Shown here: positions 26,877 through 35,319 of the stretch, piece by piece
Position numbering within the stretch: the stretch's first letter is position 1
How the letters are laid out: each line of letters opens with the position of its first letter
Assembly (NCBI GenBank): GCA_963699535.1
Contig: CAVOUJ010000020.1
Span: 62,001-126,000, forward strand
Length of the DNA: 64,000 nt
DNA from: VBDM01 sp963699535
GTDB lineage: Bacteria > Pseudomonadota > Gammaproteobacteria > Burkholderiales > SG8-39
Direction of reading: 5' to 3'
Notes under the pieces: generated by a model
What the model saw: the letters and a program-made list of their open reading frames with translations, nothing else
The model's database searches: none
What the model was told of the DNA's origin: nothing
Position numbers and translations under genes: made by a program

Positions 26877-27848
26877 TCAGTCGATGAGTAACTTGCCGCG
26901 CCGGTGCGGCTCGGTGAAATCGACAATGGGCCCGACCGGCACCACCTGGCTCGGGTTCACTTCCTTCTGGCTGCGGTAGTAGTGCTCCTTGATGTGCCAA
27001 AGATCGACCGTTTTCGCAACGCCCGGGACCTGATACAGCTCGCGCGCATACGCCCATAGGTTCGTATAGTCGCGCAGCCGCCGCAAGTTGCACTTGAAAT
27101 GATAGTGATAGACAGGATCGAAGCGCACTAACGTCGTGAACAGCCGCCAGTCGGCTTCGGTAATGTGCTCGCCGCACAGGAAGCGGCTTTTCGCGAGATG
27201 GCGCTCGAGCGTCTCCAGCGTTGCGAAAAGCTCCCCCACCGCCTTTTCGTACTTTTCCTGTGCGGTGGCGAATCCGGCGCGATACACGCCGTTGTTCACG
27301 GTGCGGTAAATGATCTCGTTCCAGCGGTCGATCTCCGGTCGCAATTCGGCCGGAAACATGTCCGGAAGCGCTTTCTCGGCGAAGGAGTTGAACTCGCTGT
27401 TCAACATGCGGATGATCTCGGAAGATTCGTTATTGACGATGGTCCCGCGCATCTTGTCCCACAACACGGGCACCGTCACCCGTCCCGAAAAACCCGGCCG
27501 CGCCTTGAGGTAGATCTCGTAGAGATAGGAAGCGCCGTTCACGCTGTCAGGAATGCACCCCGGGCGCTCCGTGAACGCCCAGCCGTTCGCATTCATGAGC
27601 GGATCGACGATGGACAGCGAGATAGCCTGCTCCAGCCCCTTCAATTCACGGAATATCACCGTGCGGTGGGCCCAGGGGCAAGCGAGTGAAACATAAAGAT
27701 GATAGCGGCCGGTCTCGGCCTTGAATCCCGACGAGCCGTCGGCGGTGACCCGGTCGCGAAACGAGGACTCAGGACGGATGAACTCCCCGCCCGTGCTGCG
27801 CACGTCGCGCGGGAGGTCCTTCCAGACGCCTTCTATGAGAAAACCCAA
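26877..27848 (-). CDS. yqjG: Glutathionyl-hydroquinone reductase (xi-class GST)
   Basis: A 323-residue xi-class glutathione transferase that reduces glutathionyl-hydroquinones formed during quinone or chlorophenol breakdown. The active-site motif SLACPWAHRTVIFRELKGLE with its nucleophilic Cys lies near residue 55, with VPVLWD and NNESSEIIRMLN for glutathione binding. The C-terminal helical domain has FLCGEHITEADWRLFTTLVRFDPVYHYHFKCN, diagnostic for the class. The frame and length are normal. It may connect to the aromatic catabolism genes elsewhere in the window, but no direct operon link is seen. Confidence 0.93.
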   Translation of the reverse strand: MGFLIEGVWKDLPRDVRSTGGEFIRPESSFRDRVTADGSSGFKAETGRYHLYVSLACPWAHRTVIFRELKGLEQAISLSIVDPLMNANGWAFTERPGCIPDSVNGASYLYEIYLKARPGFSGRVTVPVLWDKMRGTIVNNESSEIIRMLNSEFNSFAEKALPDMFPAELRPEIDRWNEIIYRTVNNGVYRAGFATAQEKYEKAVGELFATLETLERHLAKSRFLCGEHITEADWRLFTTLVRFDPVYHYHFKCNLRRLRDYTNLWAYARELYQVPGVAKTVDLWHIKEHYYRSQKEVNPSQVVPVGPIVDFTEPHRRGKLLID

Positions 27849-27861
27849 CGTGCCTGCCCGG

Positions 27862-28044
27862 TCATGCCTTGAGCCCGTGCTTCATTTCCTCGAACTGCTG
27901 CCGTTCGAAGACGATCCCAAGGAAGAGTCCTTCCAGTCGGAGCGACGTGACTTGATCCTCGGCTCGAACCTCGGGTCCGATTTTGATCCAAATCAACAGA
28001 GCGCGGCCTCCCGCCTGTCGCATCTCCCTCGCCTGGCCTAACAT
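27862..28044 (-). CDS. Possible small protein, unknown
   Basis: A 60-codon frame ending 13 bases before yqjG on the same strand. The predicted peptide has helical, charged character (MLGQAREMRQAGGR, VTSLRLEGLFLGIVFERQQFEEM) that looks more protein-like than typical shadow frames, and no gene lies opposite. It matches no family that I recognise, and no clear ribosome-binding site precedes its ATG. It fills the gap between yqjG and the divergent gdhA. It could be a real small gene or chance. Confidence 0.35.
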   Translation of the reverse strand: MLGQAREMRQAGGRALLIWIKIGPEVRAEDQVTSLRLEGLFLGIVFERQQFEEMKHGLKA

Positions 28045-28068
28045 AGCGGCGAGCCTGACGAAACCACC

Positions 28069-29352
28069 GTGGACTCACGCCCCCTCCTTTCTTATGCACG
28101 AGGCTCCGACCCGGGCGCCTGGGAAACCTATCTCGCGCAGGTCGAGCGCGTCGCGCCGCTCCTGCCGAAGGCCCTGCTCCCCGTGATCGAGACGCTGCGC
28201 AAGCCGAAGCGCTGCCTGATCGTGGATGTGCCGATCCGGCTCGACTCCGGAAAGTATGCGCACTTCGAGGGCTACCGCGTGCAGCACAACATGTCGCGCG
28301 GCCCCGGAAAAGGCGGGCTCCGCTACCACCCCGACGTGACGCTCTCCGAGGTGATGGCCCTCGCCGCCTGGATGACGGTGAAGAACGCGGTCGTCAATCT
28401 CCCTTACGGCGGCGCCAAAGGCGGCGTTCGTGTGGCGCCCGATCAACTCTCGCGCGCCGAGCTCGAGCGGCTTACGCGCCGCTACGCCAGCGAGATCGGC
28501 ATCCTCCTGGGTCCTGATCGCGACGTTCCCGCTCCCGACGTCGGCACGGACGAACAGATCATGGCCTGGATCATGGATACCTATTCGATGGGCCAGGGCA
28601 GCACCGTGCTCGGCGTCGTTACCGGAAAGCCCGTAGCCATGGGTGGAAGCCTCGGACGACGCGACGCGACGGGGCGGGGCGTGGTTACGGTCGCGCGCGA
28701 AGCGGCGGCGAAACTCGGCATCCCGCTCCCCGGCGCTCGCGTCGCGATCCAGGGCTTCGGCAACGTGGGCGAGGCGACGTCCCGCCTCTTTCACGAGCAG
28801 GGCGCGAGAATAGTCGCGGTCCAGGACCATACCGCCTCGATCGCAAGCGAAGCAGGCCTCGATCCCAAGGCAGTGGTGGCGCATCGCGCGGCCTCTGGCA
28901 CGCTCTCGGGCGCGCCGGGCGCGGAGGCGATCGGCACCGAAGCTTTCTGGAGCACGCCCTGCGAAATCCTCGTGCCTGCGGCGCTCGAGGGCCAGCTCAC
29001 CGCAGCGCGGGCGCAAAAGCTCGCCTGCCGCCTGGTGGTCGAAGGAGCGAACGGCCCGAGCGTTCCCGAGGCCGACGACGTGATGCGCGAGCGCGGCGTC
29101 ACCGTCGTTCCCGACGTGCTCGCCAATGCAGGCGGTGTCACGGTCAGCTATTTCGAGTGGGTGCAGGACTTCTCGAGCTTTTTCTGGAACGAAGCGGAGG
29201 TCAACGCCAACCTCGAGCGCATCATGGTCGAGGCCTTCCGCGCGGTCTGGGATCTGCACCTGGAACGGAAGGTTTCCCTTCGCACCGCGGCCTACCTGAT
29301 CGGCTGCACGCGGGTGCTCGAGGCCCATTCGGTGCGCGGCCTGTATCCCTGA
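28069..29352 (+). CDS. gdhA: Glu/Leu/Phe/Val dehydrogenase, glutamate dehydrogenase type
   Basis: NAD(P)-dependent oxidative deamination of glutamate to 2-oxoglutarate, or the reverse. A GTG start at 28069 gives 427 residues. The substrate domain has the GPGKGGLRYHPDVTLSEVMALAAWMTVKNAVVNLPYGGAKGG block with the catalytic Lys, then DVPAPDVGTDEQIMAWIMD. The Rossmann domain starts at VAIQGFGNVGEATSRLFHEQGA and continues with VEGANGPSVPEAD and PDVLANAGGVTVSYFEWVQD. All hallmarks are intact. The length fits the small hexameric GDH group. It stands alone and is divergent from yqjG. The product 2-oxoglutarate is a substrate candidate for the Kor system at 59-64 kb. Confidence 0.93.
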   Translation: MDSRPLLSYARGSDPGAWETYLAQVERVAPLLPKALLPVIETLRKPKRCLIVDVPIRLDSGKYAHFEGYRVQHNMSRGPGKGGLRYHPDVTLSEVMALAAWMTVKNAVVNLPYGGAKGGVRVAPDQLSRAELERLTRRYASEIGILLGPDRDVPAPDVGTDEQIMAWIMDTYSMGQGSTVLGVVTGKPVAMGGSLGRRDATGRGVVTVAREAAAKLGIPLPGARVAIQGFGNVGEATSRLFHEQGARIVAVQDHTASIASEAGLDPKAVVAHRAASGTLSGAPGAEAIGTEAFWSTPCEILVPAALEGQLTAARAQKLACRLVVEGANGPSVPEADDVMRERGVTVVPDVLANAGGVTVSYFEWVQDFSSFFWNEAEVNANLERIMVEAFRAVWDLHLERKVSLRTAAYLIGCTRVLEAHSVRGLYP

Positions 29353-29409
29353 GAACATCGTGCCGCCATGAAGACCCTCGCAGCGACTGCCGCGGGGTCC
29401 GCCTCCGCT

Positions 29410-29829
29410 TCAGGCTTTTCTCGCGCCCGCCTGCCAGGCGGCGCGGCGAAAGCGCTTGCGCCGCGCCGAGCCGCCGGCATCCTCCAGCGCGAACTGGCGC
29501 AGCCGCTCGAGGAGCGCCAGGCGCAGCCCGTTGGGCATTCCCTCGGCGGCCTGGGCGAAGCGGGCAATGATCGGATCGGCCTCGATCGGTTCGCCGGAAT
29601 TGAGCCGCCCTCCGATGATATCGCCCGCCTTGGGCGTGCCGTCGTGGAAGTAGCCGTGGTCCTTGCTCCAGACCAGAGCCTGCTCGCTGGTGTCGATGCC
29701 GTAGCAGAGCTGGAAGCCGGAGACCTCGCCGTCCGACTCCATCACAAACAGGTCGAAGTACTCGTCGTGGAACCAGCGCCGCCGGGCCGAGGGGTCTTCC
29801 TGCATGACATCGAGAATCTCTTGCAACAC
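29410..29829 (-). CDS. Hypothetical protein, 139 residues
   Basis: A soluble protein of no recognised family. A GTG start at 29829 is preceded by AGGAG at good spacing. Conserved-looking features are RRRWFHDEYFDLFVMESDGEVSGFQLCYGIDT, WSKDHGYFHDGTPKAGD and a basic C-terminus rich in Arg/Ala. No signal peptide or membrane segment is seen. The frame is open upstream through a fragment of a DnaJ J-domain (ATG 29970), which would give a 186-residue product starting 7 bp after the ZnF-UBP stop; which start is used cannot be decided. It lies downstream of the ZnF-UBP gene on the same strand. Confidence 0.6.
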   Translation of the reverse strand: MLQEILDVMQEDPSARRRWFHDEYFDLFVMESDGEVSGFQLCYGIDTSEQALVWSKDHGYFHDGTPKAGDIIGGRLNSGEPIEADPIIARFAQAAEGMPNGLRLALLERLRQFALEDAGGSARRKRFRRAAWQAGARKA

Positions 29830-29924
29830 CGCAGCTCCTGTTAGTGTCTGCCTTGTACGATCAAAACGCGCCAAAGGGGATTCTAACCCGACCTTCAGCC
29901 CATGCCGCACGCCCGGTGCAGGCT

Positions 29925-29970
29925 GCCCTCGCTCGACCCCAAGGATGGCGTAGCAGTCTTTGTACGCCAT
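29925..29970 (-). pseudogene. 5' fragment of a DnaJ/CbpA-like J-domain
   Basis: From ATG 29970 the frame reads MAYKDCYAILGVERG and then loses all similarity. The intact cbpA at 48548 starts MKYKDYYAILGVERN, and about 41 bases match with a handful of differences. Helices II-III and the HPD motif are absent, so it cannot act as a J-domain. It is in frame with the downstream hypothetical protein. Confidence 0.6.
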
Positions 29971-29977
29971 ATCGACG

Positions 29978-30268
29978 CTAGTCCACCATCGTCTCGTCGA
30001 CGTAGCACCACTTCCAGCTCTCGCCGGGTTCGATCGAGCGCATGACCGGATGGCCGGTCGCGTGGAAGTGCGCCGTCGCGTGCTTGTTCTTCGAGTTGTC
30101 GCAACAACCCACGTGGCCGCACGCAAGACACATGCGCAGGTGTACCCAGCTATCGCCCAGCTTGAGGCATTCCTCGCAGCCTTGGGTGTTGGGGCCAACA
30201 TCCCTGATCTGGTCCCGATGCGTGCAGATGCCGGGACCGCCTGGAACACGGCGGAGCTTGGACAGCAT
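29978..30268 (-). CDS. UBP-type zinc finger protein
   Basis: A small protein made of a single ZnF-UBP domain. The zinc ligands come in order: CTH, CEEC, CLACGHVGCCD and HFHATGHPVMRSIEPGESWKWCYVD, with Cys and His spacing typical of the family. In eukaryotes the domain binds the ubiquitin C-terminus, but bacterial copies must do something else. The ATG at 30268 gives 96 residues; an in-frame ATG at 30340 would add 24 residues of low complexity and is less likely. It is divergent from the FAH-family gene and may be co-transcribed with the hypothetical gene downstream. Confidence 0.85.
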   Translation of the reverse strand: MLSKLRRVPGGPGICTHRDQIRDVGPNTQGCEECLKLGDSWVHLRMCLACGHVGCCDNSKNKHATAHFHATGHPVMRSIEPGESWKWCYVDETMVD

Positions 30269-30381
30269 GATGGCCAATGTTACGCGAGCCTGGACACCGC
30301 GGCGCAAGGCGCCGGGACCGAAGGGAAATCGGGCCGCCACCTTCCGCGTTTCCGGAGCTATGATGGGTGGCCCGCGCTGCC

Positions 30382-31287
30382 ATGCGTCTTCTCACCTTCT
30401 CGACCAAAGAAAATCTCTCTCCGCGCACAGGCCTGCGCCAAGGCGAGCGCATCCTCGACCTCGCCGCGCAGGGGTTTCCTGCGCACATGAAGGACCTGCT
30501 GGCAGCCGGATGCCCGGCAATCGAGCGCGTGCGCGCACTCGGCGAGACGTGGAAACAAAGCCCAGCCAAGTTCTCCGCTCTGCAAGAGAAGGAGATCACC
30601 TACTTGCCGCCGATCCCCGACGCCGACAAGTTCCTCTGCGTCGGCAAGAACTACCGCGCGCACCTGGAGGAGCTGCGCCGCAACGAACTCCTCACCGAGA
30701 CGCCACAGGAGCCGACGGCTTTCGTGAAGCTCAATTCCTGTCTCTCCGGCCATGGGGCGCGGGTGGCTCGGCCCGAAGGCGTGGTGCGCCTGGACTATGA
30801 GCCCGAGCTGGTGTTCGTCATCGGCAAGCGCGCCCTGGGCGCGAAGAAAGCGGACGCCCTCGATTACGTCGCCGGCGTGACGATCCTGAACGATATCACC
30901 GACCGCGACCTGCAGAAGCGCGAAGTTGCTTCGGGCTCACGTTTCTGGACCGGCAAGAACATCCCCGGCTTCGGTCCCCTCGGGCCTGAGATCGTCACGC
31001 TCGACGAGATCCGCGATCCCTACGATCTGTGGATGACCTGCTCGGTGAACGGCGAGGAACGAATGCGCGTCAATACGCGCGACCAGATCTGGAAGCTGCC
31101 CGAGATCCTCGAACATTTCTCACGCTTCATTCCGATCGAGCCGGGCGACATGTTCTCGACCGGCGCGCCCGGCGGCGTCGCGGTTGGCAAGCCCAACGCG
31201 GACGAATTGTTCTTGAAACCCGGCGACGTCGTCGAATGCGGCATCGAAGGCATTGCAACACTCAGCACCCACATCGTCTCGCCATGA
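30382..31287 (+). CDS. Fumarylacetoacetate hydrolase-family protein
   Basis: A 301-residue FAH-superfamily enzyme; members hydrolyse or decarboxylate acylpyruvates and oxo acids in aromatic-ring catabolism. The N-terminal MRLLTFST domain is followed by the catalytic domain with FLCVGKNYRAHLEE, the metal ligands in LDYEPELVFVIGKRA (Glu pair) and ILNDITDRDLQKRE (Asp), the TGKNIPGFGPLGPEIVT segment and TGAPGGVAVGKP. The ATG at 30382 is preferred over an in-frame GTG at 30367. The stop overlaps a Bug receptor start, suggesting an uptake-catabolism pair. A truncated copy of its first 30 codons occurs at 59363. Confidence 0.9.
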   Translation: MRLLTFSTKENLSPRTGLRQGERILDLAAQGFPAHMKDLLAAGCPAIERVRALGETWKQSPAKFSALQEKEITYLPPIPDADKFLCVGKNYRAHLEELRRNELLTETPQEPTAFVKLNSCLSGHGARVARPEGVVRLDYEPELVFVIGKRALGAKKADALDYVAGVTILNDITDRDLQKREVASGSRFWTGKNIPGFGPLGPEIVTLDEIRDPYDLWMTCSVNGEERMRVNTRDQIWKLPEILEHFSRFIPIEPGDMFSTGAPGGVAVGKPNADELFLKPGDVVECGIEGIATLSTHIVSP

Positions 31288-32231
31288 AGATTCTCGCTGC
31301 TCTCGCCTCACTCCTTTTTTCTCTCGCCGCTTTTTCTCCCGTCACCCTCGCGCAATCCTTTCCGGCGAAGCCCGTGCGCATCGTCGTGCCCTTTCCGCCC
31401 GGTGGTGGCGCCGACGCGCTCGCGCGCCTGATGGGGCCGAACCTCGCCGAAACGTGGAAGCAGCAGGTGTTCGTCGAGAACCGACCGGGCGCGAGCGGTC
31501 ACATCGGTGCCGACCACGTCGCGCAGTCGGCAGCCGACGGCTACACGCTCCTCATGAGCTCGACCGCCTCGCTCACCGAAAAGAACGTCTCGCAGTTCGC
31601 GCCGGTGACGCTCGTCTCGGCCTCGCCCTACGTCGTCACCGCCAACCCGAAAGTGAAGGCCGCCAACGTGCGCGAGCTGATCGCGCTCGCCAAGTCGAAC
31701 CCGGGGAAGCTCACGTTCGGCTCCTCGGGGACCGGTGCCGCCTCGCACCTCTCCGCCGAGCTCTTCAAGTCCATGGCAAGCGTCGACCTGCTGCACGTGC
31801 CCTACAAGGGCGTCGGCCAGGCGGTCACCGACCTTCTGGCCGGCCAGATCGACCTCTTGTTCGCGCCTTCGCAGGCCGTCATCCAGCACGTCAAAGCCGG
31901 AAAGCTCAAGGCGCTCGCCTCGACCGGCGCCAAGCGCACCGAAACCCTTCCCGACCTCCCGACTGTTGCCGAATCCGGCCTTCCCGGCTACGAAGCCGTC
32001 GGCTGGTTCGGCTTGCTCGTCCCCGTCGCCACGCCCAAGCCCATCGTCGATAAGCTCAGCGTCGATGCCAACCGCGTCCTCGCCGACCGAGAGGTGCGGG
32101 GGCGCATGCAAGCTTTGGGTGCCGACCCGAGCGGGAATACGCCGGAACAATTCGCGCGCTTCATCCGCGAGGACCAGACAAAATGGGCTAAGCTGATGCG
32201 CGAGGCGGGAATCAAGCCGGAAGGCGGCTGA
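31284..32231 (+). CDS. Bug-family tripartite tricarboxylate transporter substrate-binding protein
   Basis: Periplasmic solute receptor of the Bug/TctC fold, 315 residues. A signal peptide ends near residue 23 (VTLAQS). The mature start KPVRIVVPFPPGGGADALAR is the conserved ligand loop, followed by VENRPGASGHIGADHVAQSAADGYTLL. Then comes SSGTGAASHLSAELFK, and HVPYKGVGQAVTDLLAGQIDLLF forms the second ligand loop. Its ATG overlaps the FAH-family stop, so it should be co-expressed with that hydrolase and may bind a related oxo or aromatic acid. No TctA/TctB membrane genes are nearby. The ligand is unknown. Confidence 0.9.
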   Translation: MKILAALASLLFSLAAFSPVTLAQSFPAKPVRIVVPFPPGGGADALARLMGPNLAETWKQQVFVENRPGASGHIGADHVAQSAADGYTLLMSSTASLTEKNVSQFAPVTLVSASPYVVTANPKVKAANVRELIALAKSNPGKLTFGSSGTGAASHLSAELFKSMASVDLLHVPYKGVGQAVTDLLAGQIDLLFAPSQAVIQHVKAGKLKALASTGAKRTETLPDLPTVAESGLPGYEAVGWFGLLVPVATPKPIVDKLSVDANRVLADREVRGRMQALGADPSGNTPEQFARFIREDQTKWAKLMREAGIKPEGG

Positions 32232-32291
32232 GCCCTCACGCATTCTGCTGACCGCCGCTCCACCCGTACCGGGCAAACCTGAGGAACACCC

Positions 32292-33260
32292 ATGAAACCG
32301 ATCTCAGCCTTGAGCATAGTTCTCGCCACAAGTCTCCTTGCCATCCTTCCGGCTCAAGGCCAGCCCTACCCGAACAAGCCCATTCGCATCGTCGTCCCGT
32401 TCGCTGCGGGCGGCACCTCGGACATTCTGGCGCGAGCCATCGGCCCGAACCTCACGACGGCCTGGGGCCAGCCGGTCGTCGTCGAGAACCGCACTGGCGC
32501 CAACGGCAACGTCGGCGCGGAGCACGTCGCCAAGTCCACTCCGGACGGCTACACCATGCTGCTCTCGGACGTCGGCGCGCTGTCGATCAATCCGAGCGTG
32601 TACCCCAACATGCCCTTCGACCCGGCGAAGGATTTCTCGCCGATCGTGATGGTGTCGTATTCGCCTCACGTGCTGGCGGTGCATCCGTCGGTGCCGGTGA
32701 GCAACGTCAAGGAACTCATCGCCTATGCCAAGGCCAATCCGGGCAAGATGAACTTCGCCAATTCCGGCACCGGAGGCGCGCCGCATCTCGCGGGCGTCGA
32801 GTTCGCCGCGCGCACCGGCGTGCAGTGGGCCTACATCCCCTACAAGGGCGGCTCGGCCGCGGTCACTGACGTGATCGCGGGGAACGCCAATGTGCTCTTC
32901 AACGGCATGCTCGCGACCTATCCGTCCGTGAAAGCGGGCCGCCTGAAGGGGCTCGCCGTGTCGAGCGCACAGCGCGTGCCCTCCGCGCCCGAGCTGCCGA
33001 CGGTGGCCGAGACATTGCCGGGTTTCGAAACCGGCTCCTGGCAGGGCCTGCTCGCGGCGGCCGGCACGCCGCGCGAGATCGTGACCAAGCTGAACGCCGA
33101 GTTGACCCAGATCCTGAATACCAGCGAGATGAAGGAGTTTTTGGCGAAACAGGGCACCGAGGTGCGAGCCGGCCCGCCCGAGACGCTCGGCACGTTCATC
33201 GTCAACGAAAAGGCGCGCTGGGCGAAAGTCGTGAAGGAAGCCGGCATCAAGGCGGACTGA
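32292..33260 (+). CDS. Bug-family substrate-binding protein
   Basis: A second Bug receptor directly downstream of the first, 322 residues, with signal peptide to about residue 23 (ILPAQGQ) and GAGGA-like spacing upstream (GAGGAACACCC before ATG). The ligand loop is IRIVVPFAAGGTSDILARAI, followed by VENRTGANGNVGAEHVAKSTPDGYTMLL and YIPYKGGSAAVTDVIAGNANVLFNG. It differs clearly from its neighbour, so it is not a recent tandem duplicate and probably binds another carboxylate. It is the last plus-strand gene of the FAH operon and converges on the ynbB-type gene. Confidence 0.9.
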   Translation: MKPISALSIVLATSLLAILPAQGQPYPNKPIRIVVPFAAGGTSDILARAIGPNLTTAWGQPVVVENRTGANGNVGAEHVAKSTPDGYTMLLSDVGALSINPSVYPNMPFDPAKDFSPIVMVSYSPHVLAVHPSVPVSNVKELIAYAKANPGKMNFANSGTGGAPHLAGVEFAARTGVQWAYIPYKGGSAAVTDVIAGNANVLFNGMLATYPSVKAGRLKGLAVSSAQRVPSAPELPTVAETLPGFETGSWQGLLAAAGTPREIVTKLNAELTQILNTSEMKEFLAKQGTEVRAGPPETLGTFIVNEKARWAKVVKEAGIKAD

Positions 33261-33288
33261 GGTTTCACGCGATGGTGCGGGAAACCGC

Positions 33289-34230
33289 TTACGCGGTCCA
33301 CCAGTAGCGTACGATGTGGAAGAAAACCGGCGCCGAGAAGCAGACCGAATCGAGCCGATCCAGCATTCCGCCGTGACCCTCGATCATCGCTCCCCAATCC
33401 TTGACGCCGCGGTCACGCTTGATCGCCGACATGACGAGACCGCCCAGGAATCCCATCAGCGTGATCACCAGCGATATCAACGCGGCCGTCCCGAGGGAAA
33501 ACGGCGTGATCCACCACAATGCTCCCCCTAAGGCCGTGGCGCTCGCCACCCCCCCCAAGAAGCCTTCCAGCGTCTTCGACGGCGAGAGTTCAGGCGCGAT
33601 CTTGCGCCTGCCCAGGAGCTTGCCCCATACGTACTGCAGCACGTCGCTTGATTGCGCGACCAGTATCAGAAACACGAGGAGGAATGCGTTGCGGCCTTCG
33701 TAGCCGGGGATGTCGAGCGTCAGCAGTGCCGGGACGTGCGAAATGCAGAATACGCTGATCATCAGGCCCCACTGGATTGTCGCGGTGCGCTGCATGTAGT
33801 TGCGGGTATCGCCGGAAAGTGCGGCAAGGATCGGTAGGATCAGAAACGCGTAGACCGGGATGAAGATCGAATAGAGTCCGTACCACTCGATCCAGATCAG
33901 GAAATACTGGAACGGGAGCACCACGAAGAAAGCGACGAGCAACACCCAGTGGTCACCGCGTCGCGTAGGACTGATCGTCGCGTATTCCCGCAGCGCAACG
34001 AGGGAGGCGAACGCGAACAGGACAATGACGCCGCCACGGCCGGCGAGCAGCGCCAGTCCGATCGCCGCGGCCATGATCCACCAGGCCTTGACGCGGGCGT
34101 TCAGATTGTCGATGACCGGATGCGGCTCTCCCCGCCCGGCTCTCAGCTTGAGCCCGAAACCGACCGCCGAAGCGGCCACGAGGATGCCAATGACGCCGAG
34201 GATCAACAGGGTGGTGTGATGCGCCGGCAT
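33289..34230 (-). CDS. Phosphatidate cytidylyltransferase-type protein (YnbB/CdsA-like)
   Basis: Integral membrane CDP-diacylglycerol synthase family member, about 313 residues with 8 hydrophobic segments. The CdsA signature lies near the C-terminus: the PSKTLEGFLGG segment, then SAIKRDRGVKDWGAMIEGHGGMLDRLDSV, with the conserved acidic residues. It starts at ATG 34230 and is the last gene of a six-gene minus-strand operon. It would supply CDP-activated lipid to the CDP-alcohol phosphatidyltransferase at 38460. The order matches E. coli ynbB in the ynbABCD cluster, whose product is unknown. It is probably a second CdsA beside a housekeeping one elsewhere. Confidence 0.88.
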   Translation of the reverse strand: MPAHHTTLLILGVIGILVAASAVGFGLKLRAGRGEPHPVIDNLNARVKAWWIMAAAIGLALLAGRGGVIVLFAFASLVALREYATISPTRRGDHWVLLVAFFVVLPFQYFLIWIEWYGLYSIFIPVYAFLILPILAALSGDTRNYMQRTATIQWGLMISVFCISHVPALLTLDIPGYEGRNAFLLVFLILVAQSSDVLQYVWGKLLGRRKIAPELSPSKTLEGFLGGVASATALGGALWWITPFSLGTAALISLVITLMGFLGGLVMSAIKRDRGVKDWGAMIEGHGGMLDRLDSVCFSAPVFFHIVRYWWTA

Positions 34231-34243
34231 GATCAGGAGCTCC

Positions 34244-34882
34244 TCAGTGGGGGCGCACCGATTCCGCGAGGTCGAGAAGCGCGCGCCGTGACCGCTCCAG
34301 GAAAACCGCCTTCTCCTCGCCCGGGGCGACGTGAATCGGCGCGCCGAAGTTGATTGAGCAAAGGAGCGGCACCGGAATCGTCTCGCCCTTGGGCAGCACG
34401 CGGCCCAGGTTCTCCATCCAGACCGGAACCAGGTCCACCGCCGGCCGCTGCGACGCGACACGGTACAGGCCGCTCTTGAACGGAAGCAGGACGTCGTCGG
34501 TCGTATTGCGCGTGCCTTCCGGAAAGAGGATCAGCGAGTCGCCCAGGTCCAGGGCCCCTACGATCGTTTCGATCGGATCCGGAGAACCCGGTTTCCGGTC
34601 GCGCTCGACCAGAACACCGTGCAAGACTTCATGGATGATGAACCGCTTCACTCGCCCCTTCTCCCAGTAGTCGGCGCCGGCCACGGGCCGCGTTCTTGCC
34701 CGCATCGCGGGCGGAAGCGAAGCCCAAATGAGCATGAAATCGGCATGGCTCGAGTGATTCGCGAAATAGATGCGCTGCGCGTGAGTGGGGGCGCAGCCGA
34801 TCCATCGCGCCTTTGCACCTGTCACAAGGCGCGCAAAGCCGATGATCAGGCTGGCGATTAGCCTGGCAAGGAGCGCCCTCAT
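34244..34882 (-). CDS. 1-acyl-sn-glycerol-3-phosphate acyltransferase-like protein (PlsC family)
   Basis: A 212-residue PlsC-family acyltransferase. The catalytic HX4D motif appears as YFANHSSHADFMLIW near residue 45, and the lysophosphatidate-binding motif as LILFPEGTRN near residue 120; PVWMENLGRVLPKGE follows. An N-terminal hydrophobic segment may anchor it to the inner membrane. ATG 34882 overlaps the upstream 144-residue gene as ATGA. It would make phosphatidate for the adjacent CdsA-like protein, so the operon encodes successive lipid steps. The usual E. coli ynb cluster lacks this gene. Confidence 0.87.
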   Translation of the reverse strand: MRALLARLIASLIIGFARLVTGAKARWIGCAPTHAQRIYFANHSSHADFMLIWASLPPAMRARTRPVAGADYWEKGRVKRFIIHEVLHGVLVERDRKPGSPDPIETIVGALDLGDSLILFPEGTRNTTDDVLLPFKSGLYRVASQRPAVDLVPVWMENLGRVLPKGETIPVPLLCSINFGAPIHVAPGEEKAVFLERSRRALLDLAESVRPH

Positions 34883-35313
34883 GGCAGCCAGGGCGCTGCA
34901 ATGGCGAGTGCGAGTTGGAAAGCGAGAACCCATCCTGTCCCTCTCACCAGGAAGACCGTCCCCGAGGCGCGCTCCGCAAGCGGTCGTCCGATCTTGCTCT
35001 TCGGCAGCATTCCGAGCGATTGCATGGCCTGGTCGAAAGCATCCGTTCCTGCCGTGGCTCCCTCCGGATGCGCGGCCAGAGCCTCGAAGATCTTCCGATC
35101 GAACTCGATCCTCATCGCCAGATAAACCTGGATTAATCCAGCTGCGACCGCCCCGGAACACATCGCCGCAAACGCGATGCTTGCAGGCGGAAACAAGTAC
35201 AGATAGCCCAGGGTGAGGACGGCGAGCACGAGCGACGCGCAAGAAAGCCAGCGGCTCGCGATGCACAAGGCCGCGACGCTGCGGGCGATCCATTCTTCGC
35301 GCCTGGAATCCAT
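34879..35313 (-). CDS. Hypothetical membrane protein, 144 residues
   Basis: An uncharacterised inner-membrane protein. Three hydrophobic segments are visible: residues 20-42 (CASLVLAVLTLGYLYLFPPASIAFAA and following), 50-66 and the C-terminal 125-142. A soluble loop between them carries FDRKIFEALAAHPEGATAGTDAFDQAM and GMLPKSKIGRPLAERASG. It belongs to no family that I recognise. It sits between the ynbD-type and plsC-type genes with 6-bp and overlapping junctions, so it is very likely a component of the same lipid pathway. Its role is unknown. Confidence 0.7.
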   Translation of the reverse strand: MDSRREEWIARSVAALCIASRWLSCASLVLAVLTLGYLYLFPPASIAFAAMCSGAVAAGLIQVYLAMRIEFDRKIFEALAAHPEGATAGTDAFDQAMQSLGMLPKSKIGRPLAERASGTVFLVRGTGWVLAFQLALAIAAPWLP

Positions 35314-35319
35314 GGCCGG

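Noticed and set aside
28075..29358. A 427-codon minus-strand frame opposite gdhA
   Set aside because: Mirrors gdhA almost exactly and has no domain-like content; codon-bias shadow.
33289..34461. Longer N-terminus for the CdsA-like protein starting at 34461
   Set aside because: The extra 77 codons overlap plsC and lack similarity; the membrane protein starts naturally at 34230.
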